A program made the translations under genes and the position numbers. The notes under the pieces were generated by a model. It had not been told where the DNA came from. It saw only the letters and a list, made by a program, of their open reading frames with translations, and did no database searches. From contig NC_134084.1 of assembly GCF_000715075.1 (NCBI RefSeq), forward strand, positions 6,326,501 through 6,390,500: a DNA stretch of 64,000 bases, read 5' to 3'. Position 1 is the stretch's first letter. Every line of letters begins with the position of its first letter. Shown here piece by piece: positions 36,851 through 46,382 of this stretch. Origin of the DNA: Nicotiana tabacum (taxonomy: Eukaryota; Streptophyta; Magnoliopsida; Solanales; Solanaceae).

Positions 36851-37159
36851 TCTTCTGTTGCTATTTTCTAAAAGGTACAATAGGTTGACTTTGCTTACAA
36901 AATCTCATGCTTAAATGATTTCCATATGACATTGTGTGATTGCTACCGTTTGTGAAGGCGAGATATTGCACCAGAAGCTTGTTTTCTATCTAGCTTTTAC
37001 TCCTGGATGATGAACTTCAGGTTTGTATATTATGTCATCGTTATATTGAAAAGAAAAGGAACTGAGAACTAGGCCATAACAATTGCAGTAAAAGAATCCA
37101 GGTAAAAATTATGTGAAAAGAGTGTCATTTGGGGTAGTAAACATACAATAAACTAAATA

Positions 37160-37262
37160 ACTTCAGCTCTATAGCTGAAATTTTCCAACAAAGACAAAAA
37201 CTTCAGCTCTAGAGCTGAAGTTTCCCGGTTACAAAAGAAAAACTTCTGCTCTACAGCTGAAG
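37160..37262. repeat. Three evenly spaced palindromes
   Basis: Three near-palindromes of the form ACTTCAGCTCTAGAGCTGAAG lie at about 37160-37182, 37201-37220 (a perfect 20-bp palindrome) and 37242-37262, spaced 40 and 42 bp apart. They could form a row of hairpins. A related half-site lies at about 37328. Confidence 0.85.
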
Positions 37263-38699
37263 TTTTTATTTTATAACCGGTGAACTTCAGGACCGACTAC
37301 TAAAATGCTGAAGTTTTGCGTGATTGTCTTTGCTACTTCAGCCTCGTATGTTGAAGTTATACGAAAAAGCGGGTACGCTTGCAATTTTTTTTTGCAAAGC
37401 GGGCACAAGTTAAAACCTGACACAAAAAGCGGGTATAGATGCAAAAGCCCCAAATTAAATAATGCTAATAAAAGCCCAAACCAAAATCAAATAAATACTA
37501 ATGCTAACAAAAGACATTCAATTCAATATTACGAACGAGAATTTATTGAATATTTATTTTTTGTTTTGCAATAATTTAGATAAAAATGCATAACCTATTT
37601 TTATTTTTCTTTAGCTAGCGTTTAGTCATGTAATTAATACTCCCTTCTTAGTCTATTTATTTTAGCATGACTTAGTACTTTTAGATTATGTTTATTTTTA
37701 TTATGGCTTTTTAATTAGCAATATTTATATTACATAATTTTATTGTCTTTATTATTGAATATTTTGGGATAATGCCATGACACATCTCATATTTTGTATT
37801 ATTTTCTTGGAAAATACTTTATATAGTTGTATCTTACTAGGATTAAAGAAATATTTTGAGCATACATTATATGTTTTGTTCTACGAAGATTTTACCGGGA
37901 AAAAAAACCCCGAAAAATCCGAATAACCCGAAAACCCAAAAAAAAAACCGAGATTGAAAAACCCGAGTTTTATTGGTTTGGTTTGGTCTTTAGATTTAAT
38001 AACCCGAAACAAGTGGTTTGGTTTGGTAATTGTAAAATCCGAACCAACCCGGCCTATGTACACCCCTAATCATAACCTAGGTCTATTAATTGAAGTGCTT
38101 CATCAACTTGCCCGTGTGAGTTTAGTTTGGTCTTAAGATTTGTATAGGACATTTTTTACCTAGTAGTTTAATAATAATGGTTTGTTGCCAAGGGCGGTAT
38201 AGCCTTAGTTTGTCATTTGTGGATATGGGTATGAAAAAGGGATGTTTGGTTGGGTTGGAGTTTTCTTCTTCTAGGGATAATTTCTTCAAGAATTCTGCTT
38301 CTAGGGTAGGGTTGATTGGTGGAGGAGGAGGGGAGAGAGTGTCATGTAAACTTACCTTGTTTGTGTTGGTTGTTGAGGTGTTGGTTTCCTCATCTATGTT
38401 CATAGCTTCCTTAGGTTTATTGATGTTGCGATTTAGTTGATCCTTCTCGTGATCTGAAAGCTCGTTTTCAGATGTTTCCTTCATGGATTGATTCAACCAC
38501 AGTTCTATCAGTTCCCTTTTTCTTTCATAGATACTTCAACCCTTCACTTGTCCTTGAACACTTGAACTCTCTTGTCCCTCAAAACCAAACCAAAACACAC
38601 ATTCCTTAATCTTTTGCGTTTTCAGTTTCTTTTGCTCCATAATTGAGTTCTTCTTTCTTTAAATTATGTTTCAATCCTCTGTTACTCTTTACTCTCATA

Positions 38700-39118
38700 A
38701 ATGAATATCTTTTTCACCGTCCATGAAACTAACGTTTTTTGAGTTTATAATCCATCCCACAACCTGAAGAGATCAAAATATTACTCCATATAACATAGCC
38801 TTTGACTCCATGAATTGCTAGCTAGTTCACACTTCAGAACTAGCAATAATTGGTTTTTATGTATAATAATTGATCAAAGATTTACGTGAACTTTTAAAAT
38901 ACACAGGTTTAACATGCGACGACCAAAGGTATTAAAAAAATGGCATAAACTTAAAATCAGATGAAGAAATATTGCCTTAACAAACTTACGATCTCTCGAA
39001 ATCCTTGCCATAACATCTAAATGATGAGGCTATAGTATAGTTTGTGTTGGTACACTTTATTAAGCCCAGGGTTCATCAGAAGTCTACTATAATTTATTTA
39101 GAAATTTAAATGCTAGAT
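38700..39118. other. Intron sequence before exon 2, nothing recognised
   Basis: AT-rich, single-copy-looking sequence. With 39265-39657 it probably represents the original intron. No ORF or repeat motif was seen apart from the Au SINE. Confidence 0.45.
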
Positions 39119-39264
39119 GATCTATAGGTCACAGGTTCGAGCAGTGAAACCAGCCACTAACACTTGTATTAGGGTAGACTGCCTATGTCACACCCCTGAG
39201 ATGCGGCCCTTCCCCGAACCTTGCGTAAACGAGAAATGCTTTAAATATCGGACTGTGTTTTTTT
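39119..39264 (+). mobile_element. Au-type SINE, 5' truncated
   Basis: The segment begins in the box-B region (GGTCACAGGTTCGAGC). It continues through a decayed GGGTAGACTGC phrase and GCGGCCCTTCCCCGAACC, and ends at a T-run (39256-39264). This order matches the Au SINE family known from many angiosperms. The box-A part is missing. Confidence 0.75.
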
Positions 39265-39657
39265 AGAAGTTGAAATTGCTAATCTATAGTACTCGAGAAT
39301 TTAACATCTAATTAGTTTTAAAAGAAAATTTGTGAATACTAGAATAGAACATGTCCAAAAGAAGTGAAATGTAAGATGAGGGTTCATCCAATTGGCTTCA
39401 AGTGATCTTGAACTAACATGGAATTGAGAATTAATTAATATTGTGTTGCTGTCACGCAACCAAATTACACAGTACTATATTAACTTGTCCCCTTCTTCTT
39501 CCTTTTGATGAACAAACAATATAATCGAGCATATTGCCTTACCAATTATCAAAGGCAATATACCTCTTTCATTCTCTAATTTGCTAAATTTCCTTTATAA
39601 TGTTTGTTGCATCTTCCACTTGGTAAAGTATTTTATGGGGTATTTGAATCCTTTTAG

Positions 39658-42153
39658 GTATGCATCATTGGTGTATGGGGTATGGGAGGAGTCGGCAAAA
39701 CGACTTTGGTGAAAAATCTAAACAACCAGCTCCTAAAATTTGCTGCGTCGAGCTCCAAACTGTCTTTTGGTGTTGTGATATGGGTTACAGTGCCCAAACC
39801 GCCAACGGACATAAGAAAGGTTCAAGCACAAATTGCCAACAGATTAAAACTACAGACGGATAGCGAGGAAAGTGTAGAAAGCATTGGTAGTAGAATTCAT
39901 CAGAGGCTCAAGGAAGAAAAGAGTTTCCTTCTTATACTCGATGATGTTTGGGAAGCAATAAATTTGGATCAAGTAGGTGTGCCCCACCCTGAATATCCTG
40001 CAAGAAGCAAGGTAATTATAACATCTCGTTTTTTGGGTGTTTGTAGGCAAATGAGAACAGACAGGGAAATAAAAGTGTACATATTGGATGAGGATGAATC
40101 TTGGCAGTTGTTCGTTCAAATTTCAGGAAATATCGCCAATGTGGAGCGTATTCAACCATTTGCAAAGAAAATTGCAAAGCAGTGCGATGGATTACCTTTA
40201 GCAATCACTGTTATTGCAGCATCTATGAGAGGGCAGGAAATTGTCGAGCTATGGAAAGATGCTTTGGTATCACTTAGAATGTCCAAACCTCACAACAAAG
40301 ATGTAAAAGATAAGGTTTACGAGGTCATCAAGTCGAGTTTTGATTCTTTAGAACCTCAGGGTATTGAATTGTCCTCAGAGCAAAGAAGTACGTATGTGAA
40401 CGAAAGAGGAAGTGACATTCAAAATTGTTTCTTGTATTGTTCTTTATATCCAGTGGTTATTTCAACAAATGATCTCATACATTGTTGGTGGGCAGAGGGG
40501 CTCCTTGGTGAACATGACACGTACGAAGAAGCTTTCAACCGAGGAATCGCAGTGATTGAGAGTTTAAAAGATGCCTGCTTGCTAGAAACCCATGGGGGGT
40601 TGGATTCGGTTAAGATGCATGTCGTGGTTCGTAATGTCGCTATTTGGATAGCGAATTCCTTTGGGGATGAACCCGATTCTCTTATTCAGGCTGGAATTGG
40701 GTTGACTCATATTAAAACTATGTCAGTTTCTGTCAAGAGAATATCTTTCGTAAGCAACAAAATTGAACGTCTACCTGATTGCTTCAAGAAATGCCCAAAA
40801 ACAACAACTTTACTTCTGCAAGATAATAGTCCTCTTCAGATAATACCGCATGAACTTTTTCAGGCATTTCCAGCCCTAAGAGTTGTGAATCTGAGTGGAA
40901 CTGGTATTAGAGCACTGCCTTCTTCCATCAATAGTTTATCTCAATTAAATGCTCTAATACTGCAAAATTGCGACTGGCTGACAGAGTTACCACCTATTGG
41001 TGATCTTTACAATTTGCAATTGCTCGATTGTGATAATACAAGGTTACATCGTCTGCCACAGGGATTGGACAAGTTGACAAATCTGAGGCTATTAAATATG
41101 CCTGCAACATATTTGAAGAGCATCGGCCAAGGAATTCTTCTCAAATTATCTAGCATTGAAATGTTAAATATGTTGGAGACAACATACTTTCAGCAGCCCA
41201 GATGGTACCTAACCCCACATCCTTATCCGGGCACTTTGAGCAATGTAAGAAAGGAAGGGGGCACTCTTCTTGGATCATCTACTTTTGATGAGCTATCATC
41301 TCTACCCAATCTGACTTCTCTTTTTGTTAAATTAGATAGCTCATCAAATTTGAATATAGACCACACCTGGATGTCTAGATTGGAAAGATTTCGCGTAGAA
41401 ATTGGATTAGGTCCAATGGAAGCAAAATTCAACAAGTCAACAAGGATGATTGGCGTGTCACAGTGTCAAATTTTTAGTAAGGGAGAGCTCTCAGGCATGT
41501 TGCAGTTTGCTTCAGATTTATACTTGATTAAATGCATGGGTCTCAGAAAGTTGATTGCATACAACAGTTTTGATGGACTAAAATCATTACACATTGTCAA
41601 CTGTTCTTGTGATTTTAAACCGGTGGGACAAGGAAATGAACATTTTGACCCTCTGCCGAATCTTAAACAAGGAAATGAACATTTTGACCCTCTACCGAAT
41701 CTGGAATATCTCCGCCTCAGCTCCTTAATTAATTTAAAGAGTGTTTCTGATTTTGGTCATTTTCTAGGTATAAGATTTTCTAAATTACGCCAACTAGAGA
41801 TGGTCGTTTGTCCAAGTTTAACATGTCTTTTTAACGTTGGTGGAACTTTTTCTGTACCGAAGCAACTGGAAGATATTGGAATTTCCAATTGTCAGATGAC
41901 ACTTGTCAACTTTCGGAAGTTACTGTTGGAAGATTGTCCAATCTTAGGAACACTGGGCGAGCGAGAGAGTACGTGGGAGCTCCTGGAGGAACTTAGCTTG
42001 ATAAAATGCAATCAAATAAGGAAATTGCCTCTCCCTATTCAAACCTCCAAGAACATCAAAGTAATAAGAGGAGCATCAGAATGGTGGAGCCAATTGGAGT
42101 GGGATGACGATAGCTCCAAGTCAAAGTTAGAGCATTGCTTCCTACCACTTTAA
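39658..42153 (+). CDS. NLR immune receptor, exon 2 (NB-ARC and leucine-rich repeats)
   Basis: This exon encodes residues 180-1010. The NB-ARC motifs are in order: P-loop GMGGVGKTT (Lys193), RNBS-A (VVIWVTVPKP), kinase-2 LLILDDVW (Asp274/275), RNBS-B (VIITSR), GLPLA (about 357-361), RNBS-D (CFLYCSLYP) and an MHD position. That position reads MHV (residues 499-501; GTC at 40621-40623), and VVRDVA reads VVRNVA. The LRR domain runs from about residue 540 to the end, with repeats such as LRVVNLSGTGIRALP and LQLLDCDNTRLHRLP. A 13-residue tandem duplication lies at 41628-41705. No internal stop or frameshift is present. The exon opens directly at the P-loop after the AG at 39657. The upstream coiled coil comes from exon 1. 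The product would be an ADP/ATP-switched immune sensor, probably cytosolic or at the plasma membrane. The pathogen recognised cannot be predicted. Confidence 0.9.
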   Translation, partial: VCIIGVWGMGGVGKTTLVKNLNNQLLKFAASSSKLSFGVVIWVTVPKPPTDIRKVQAQIANRLKLQTDSEESVESIGSRIHQRLKEEKSFLLILDDVWEAINLDQVGVPHPEYPARSKVIITSRFLGVCRQMRTDREIKVYILDEDESWQLFVQISGNIANVERIQPFAKKIAKQCDGLPLAITVIAASMRGQEIVELWKDALVSLRMSKPHNKDVKDKVYEVIKSSFDSLEPQGIELSSEQRSTYVNERGSDIQNCFLYCSLYPVVISTNDLIHCWWAEGLLGEHDTYEEAFNRGIAVIESLKDACLLETHGGLDSVKMHVVVRNVAIWIANSFGDEPDSLIQAGIGLTHIKTMSVSVKRISFVSNKIERLPDCFKKCPKTTTLLLQDNSPLQIIPHELFQAFPALRVVNLSGTGIRALPSSINSLSQLNALILQNCDWLTELPPIGDLYNLQLLDCDNTRLHRLPQGLDKLTNLRLLNMPATYLKSIGQGILLKLSSIEMLNMLETTYFQQPRWYLTPHPYPGTLSNVRKEGGTLLGSSTFDELSSLPNLTSLFVKLDSSSNLNIDHTWMSRLERFRVEIGLGPMEAKFNKSTRMIGVSQCQIFSKGELSGMLQFASDLYLIKCMGLRKLIAYNSFDGLKSLHIVNCSCDFKPVGQGNEHFDPLPNLKQGNEHFDPLPNLEYLRLSSLINLKSVSDFGHFLGIRFSKLRQLEMVVCPSLTCLFNVGGTFSVPKQLEDIGISNCQMTLVNFRKLLLEDCPILGTLGERESTWELLEELSLIKCNQIRKLPLPIQTSKNIKVIRGASEWWSQLEWDDDSSKSKLEHCFLPL

Positions 42154-42600
42154 TACTGACAGAAGACCCAAAGTTGTGGTTACTTCCACTGCACTTCAGG
42201 TGATGCGCCAATAACTTTTGAAAAATGACTAATTTTTTTGAAAATAAATAAACTCCTGGTAATGTTTATATTGTTTGGTTAGAGAGTGGAAAATATTTTT
42301 TTGAAACACATACTCAAAATAAGCATCTCGAACCAAATTCAGCTTCGCTTAAGAAGTTGTTTATCTTTCGAATGTTGTCAAGTGTGTTGAGCATGATTCG
42401 TTATTGCCTCCTTTAGGAGTGGACTAAGAAGGCAGAGGAAGGAATTTCCTGCACCAGAGACACAGAGTTTCAAGCTAAAGTTAATCAGTGGAGTTTGCTG
42501 TGATATATTTCCAGTCAGATGTCCTAACCAGACATGTTTTGGTTTCTTTCCTAGTTCTGCTAATTCTGTGACATTGTATAAATAATCATGTTTCGGTTTT
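42154..42600 (+). other. Presumed 3' UTR of the receptor gene, possibly with an intron
   Basis: After the stop at 42151-42153 the sequence holds a donor-like CAG|GTGATG at 42199/42200 and an acceptor-like CCTTTAG|GAG at 42416/42417. Between them the DNA is T-rich and intron-like, and a less AT-rich stretch (42417-42530) follows. A 3' UTR intron is therefore possible. This is inference from splice-site look and base composition only. The 83-codon frame at 42685-42936 runs into a MITE and is not a gene. Confidence 0.35.
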
Positions 42601-42874
42601 TGTGGTTTATGGTGCTGTTTTGAACAATGATAATTATGTCTTGTTCTTTAGTATCATTTTCATTCAGTTTGTTGTTACTCTTTTTTGATTGCTAGCATCC
42701 TTAGATTGATTGTGGTAAGCTTATTTACCTTGATTATTTGTTGTGTAGCCCCAACGGCTATAGGATTGACATCTCTCTTGCTAACAGTTGCATTGACTAA
42801 AATTAATTTCTTCGATGATGCCAAAAGAGGAAAGATTAAAATGTACACGAAAGTGATGAAAAAAAAAATTAGTA

Positions 42875-43165
42875 CTCCCTCCGTTTCAATTTATGTGAAC
42901 CTGGTTGACTGGTCACAAAGTTTAAGAAAAAAATAAAAACTTTTGGTATTTGTGGTCCTAAACAAGTCAGAATATTTGTTTGGCTATAATTCTTTTGAAA
43001 CTTGTGGTTGCAAACATGCTAGAGTATTTGTGTGGTTTATAAAAGCTTCTTATTAAGGGTATAATTGAAAATTTAAGCAAAATTATTCCCAAATTTAGAA
43101 AGGGGTCATTTTTTTGGAGCAAGACCAAAAAAGAAATAGATTCACATAAAGTGGAACGAAGGGAG
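42875..43165. mobile_element. Stowaway MITE (Tc1/mariner type)
   Basis: This 291-bp element starts CTCCCTCCGTTTCAATTT and ends with a matching inverted sequence (CGAAGGGAG). It is flanked by TA on both sides (42873-42874 and 43166-43167). Both TIRs continue into GTGAAC/TTCAC phrases. There is no coding capacity. It lies about 720 bp downstream of the receptor stop codon. Confidence 0.92.
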
Positions 43166-43167
43166 TA

Positions 43168-43553
43168 CTTTTTAAAGCTAGTTTTCTTATAATCCTGTTC
43201 TTAAGTGTAGTGGCCTTGGCGATATGCTGATCATGATGGGATTGTATTTGGCTTTGTGTATATTTGTTTGTCATCATCAAAAAGTGCATTTATTGAAAAT
43301 TGAATTTTGATGATTAACAAACATGCAACTATGTTGGGTGGTTGTTGCAAGTTGAAGATTCTAGTCATGTATTGTCTAGCACTTAGTCCTAGCAAGGGTA
43401 TGATTCACTTTCGCGCAAGATATCTATTTATCTCTTGTGTATTGACCTAGCAACAACCTAAATATTAGACTATCTTGACAGATCTTTATTGCTAACTTAA
43501 AGACCAAGTCTCTGAGGAGGTAGAGCTGTAATGAGAGATTATTTTATGGAAAG
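43168..43553. other. Intergenic, nothing recognised
   Basis: No coding region or repeat signature was seen between the MITE and the solo LTR. Confidence 0.5.
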
Positions 43554-45904
43554 TGTCACGCCCCAACCTTGGGAGGCGCGACCGGCGCTCAATCGAGTGA
43601 ACCCAACTGAGCAAACCTTTATAACACTTTCTACCCAACTCAATATGATTAAGGGAACCATACTTTTGTTTATTTAGATATTAGGAGAGATCATACATTC
43701 AACACTGATAGTCCATTTTATATCATAAACCTTAAACCGTGGTTATATTCCCAAAACATCATATAGTTTACAGTTTAGAGGAAATAGGAGTTCAGAATTA
43801 CAACATGGTTTAGTGACCCATCCAACCCGAACATAACCCACACAAACGTCTACGGAGCCTCTAAGGGTACAAAAGATAGTTATGACAATGCCGGCAACAA
43901 GGCCCAGCTATACCTCAAAAGTGGAAATTACAACAAAAGATGTACAACATAACCCATTGAAGGAAAAGGGGCTCACCAAGACTTTGATGGGAAGATACTC
44001 CGCTACGCGCGATCGTCATTGTCCGCTATAGAGCCACCTACACTCATTCAAAAATGTAGCGCCCCCGGCAAAAGGGATGTTAGTACCATGGAATAGTACT
44101 AGTATGTATAACTAAACAACATTTCATTAGAAAGAACTATCATGCAAGAACAAGGAAATCACAAAGAATTAATCAAAGGCTTTAAACGAGCACCACATCA
44201 TCACATAAAAGAATCATATAACTTTCACATAATTTCCGTAGCTTTAGGTTGGGGCCTTTAATACTGTACATCATCAGTCATATTACCACTGCTTTCTTGA
44301 GTGGAGTCCGATCACGGCCCGGTCGGCTAAGCTGCCTCACTTGAGACATATACCTCAATTATTATTTCATCTCACTTTCCGGTTTCAATTATCAACACAA
44401 TGCCACCATGTGTGTAGCATGTAGTCCGATCACGGCCCGATCGGCTAGGTCGTCTTACCAAGACATTACCCTTTTCCATTAATCATCTCACTTCGATGTT
44501 TGGTTTCACATGTATTAATTCATCGGAACTTGGGGCCACAATTACCGCATCATACTTGGCACTAGGCCACATTCCATAACTCATGTTTCAAATTATTCCC
44601 ATTTTCAACATTAACCTTGCCATTTAATACCATAGGCACATACAAGAGCAATTTAAGTTATAAGCATAGAGAGGAATTCATCTAGTTCGGCATAATAATC
44701 ACAATGTAACCTTGACTTGAAATTTAGCCATTTTTAGCACATAGTTCATGTTCTTCACACATATCCTCAATTTTACGAAGAATAGCATATAAAACACATG
44801 GAGATGCACCTTCCACGTGAGTTCTCACAACATCAATTCATTTGATATAACAAGTACTACATCAATCAAATTTCAGACTGACAACATTTGCACGAACACC
44901 TTGGAAGTTCAATTTCTAAGAAGAGGGGATTTTAGCCGTACATACCTCAATAGAGCTTTCCTTAAATCCTTACAATAAATTTCGGAATTTCCTAGCAACT
45001 TTGATCTATATTATGAGAATTACAAATTGAACCAAGACTTAGAGACATGATTAAGGTTTTAGCTCATTTGGGCGTATTATCAAACACTAAGTGTGCATTG
45101 TGATTTTAGGATCCTTTTGTGAGAGATTGTTATCATCTTACACCCCAATTTCGATCTTTTTAACTCACAACCTCCCCATACCCTATTATTATTTATGCAT
45201 GCAAGAAAATCCATTCTCACACCCATGAACCCACTTGCTAATTATTCATTCTAGTGTGAATTTCAAAATTAAAGGTTAGGGCTCAAGTTCTTACCTATTG
45301 GGGTGAAGGCCTAGCAGCTTTGCTTGATAATCTTCGAGGATTTAGGAAAGGATTAAGTGGGAAACTTGATGAAGATCACTCTCTCCCTCTAGAACCTCCT
45401 CTCTCACTCTATTTCAAGTAAAATATCATAAAAAGGACCTAAGGAGGTGTTTCTAATGGGATGAGGTCGGGTTTTAAAAGTTAGAAAATAGGAGCCCCAA
45501 CACACTCTGTGATCGCATAATGGACATGCGGCCCACAGAATGGACCACGAAAATGGTCCCAAAAACCTGAACAAACTGTTCGGATATGCGGCAAGAATGC
45601 GGTCTGCATACCTATTCTGTGGTCGCATAATGCACCGCAAAACTGTCCCTCGCAAAAATTCCAAGGGGATTATGCGATGACTATGCAGCCCGCATATTGA
45701 TTATGCGATCGCATAATTAGCCGCATAGTTGACCTCAAAATTAACCATCAAACTGTCTGACTCTGCGGCGACTATGCGGTCTGCATAGCTATTATGTGAC
45801 CGCATAATGTACCGCGGAAATGCACTTTTCTGGAAAATATTATTCCTTAACTTTTTAATGCACAGATCAGTCCAAAGGGTCCGAAATTTTCACGGGGCCT
45901 TACA
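43554..45904 (+). mobile_element. Probable solo LTR of a Gypsy-type element
   Basis: The block starts TGTCACGCCCCAACC and ends GGGGCCTTACA (TG...CA). It is flanked by GAAAG and GGAAG, a 4-of-5 match to a target duplication. No coding region is present in 2.35 kb. Near 45500-45830 are repeated TGCGG and CGCATAAT phrases common in Solanaceae LTRs. No second copy is in the window, so a solo LTR is inferred. Confidence 0.6.
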
Positions 45905-46382
45905 GGAAGAATTAGGCAAAATACCTAGACGGCTACCTAAACTTGGATCATTTTTTTCCATAAGCTACCTCAATTGAGCCATGCACCTATTGGCTACATG
46001 AACTTATTCACTTATGTATCTATTAAATACTACTTAGTTACCTGGCCAAAACTGTGAATGCCACTTATATTAAGCGCATGAATTAGTAATTTTTTGGCTT
46101 ACATGGCTTTATAACGGTATAAATAATTTTATCTCAACCCTTTTTTATAAACCACCAACATATAATTCTAAATTTTATTTTTTCTCTTTCTTCTCTCTTC
46201 GTACACCTGAAGAAAGAGCCCTAATTTCTCTCATCTTCTCTCTTTGTAAATCTGTCATAGTAGACCTACTCCCAGCATAAAGTCCTAATTTTTCACTATT
46301 AAAGCCTTAATTTTTCTCATCTTCTACGCTCTTCTTTACAACAATTATGAAGCTCAAATTTTACAATCAGATTGTGAAAACA
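45905..46382. other. Possible left end of the Mutator-like element
   Basis: From about 45910 the sequence (AGGCAAAATACCTAGACGGC, then CTACCTAAACTTGG) resembles the outer part of a long MULE terminal repeat, but the partner end is not visible. The rest is AT-rich with no gene. Confidence 0.3.

Larger units (their letters stand above)
36625..37451. mobile_element. Probable MULE-like non-autonomous insert within the hAT element
   Basis: AAATTAAAT, 9 bp, occurs at both edges (36616-36624 and 37452-37460). Sub-terminal inverted similarity of about 70 bp is visible: CTATACCC, TTTTAACT, a CCC...CTTT phrase and ATAACTTC appear in the same order from both ends. A 9-bp duplication and long inverted ends suggest a Mutator-like element. 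The AT-rich duplication could be chance, and the outermost bases do not pair well. Confidence 0.45.
36265..38068. mobile_element. Non-autonomous hAT transposon inside LINE ORF1
   Basis: The 1804-bp insert starts TAGGGGTGTACACAGG and ends with the inverse (reverse complement TAGGGGTGTACATAGG). It is flanked by the identical 8-bp ATCATAAC at 36257-36264 and 38069-38076. Inner ends are rich in AACCG/CGGTT and GGTTTGGTTTGG motifs. It has no transposase. A separate 827-bp insert and a CTT microsatellite lie inside. Confidence 0.9.
34050..38640 (-). pseudogene. LINE ORF1, broken by shifts and a hAT insertion
   Basis: The frame starts at an ATG at 38640 (MEQKKLKTQKIKECVFWFGF) with an early TGA. It then holds an acidic and serine-rich stretch (38122-38496) leading into the DUF4283-like core (LRLYRPWQQTIIIKLLGKK). 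The core is cut at the hAT element: LQLIDLGYD lies on one side and YDFYLVKFQK on the other. The second half ends in a CCHC-like knuckle (CINCGCLGHNLHYC, 35762-36277). The rest (34050-35700) is a long low-complexity tail rich in P, T, S, N and H. Such ORF1 proteins bind LINE RNA. At least one frameshift precedes the hAT site. Confidence 0.78.
33349..38690 (-). mobile_element. Internally deleted LINE (L1-like), split by a hAT element
   Basis: A T-run at 33349-33370 is the poly-A tail of a minus-strand element. ORF1 (38640 to about 34050) has a DUF4283-type core and a zinc knuckle. ORF2 begins at 33911 with the endonuclease start, but only about 90 codons remain before the 3' tail. Reverse transcriptase is entirely missing, so most of ORF2 has been deleted. 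The 5' end is estimated near 38690. No target duplication was found. Confidence 0.8.
5301..39657 (+). other. Predicted 34.4-kb first intron of the NLR gene, filled with nested transposons
   Basis: The donor is AAG|GTATTA at 5301-5302. The acceptor is CCTTTTAG|GTATGC, with AG at 39656-39657. Both are phase 0, so exon 1 ending LLEDDK joins exon 2 starting VCIIGVWGMGGVGKTT, which is the expected P-loop context for the family. At least eight mobile elements occupy most of the interval. Probable native intron sequence remains next to both exons (5349 to about 5600, and about 38700-39657). Both Copia elements, the Tat Gypsy, the nested solo LTR and the LINE are all on the minus strand, antisense to the gene. 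Splicing over this distance is inferred and not shown by the sequence. Confidence 0.7.

Noticed and set aside
36611..36880. Poly-lysine ORF
   Set aside because: It is produced by a (CTT)n microsatellite inside a hAT element.
39682..42153. Receptor starting at the in-frame ATG at 39682 as an NB-LRR without a coiled coil
   Set aside because: That ATG is inside the P-loop and would remove its first residues. The frame continues upstream to a good splice acceptor and matches the exon 1 donor phase.
42685..42936. 83-codon ORF with a hydrophobic start downstream of the receptor
   Set aside because: It runs into a Stowaway MITE at 42875 and has no homology that I recognise. It is probably 3' UTR or intergenic sequence.
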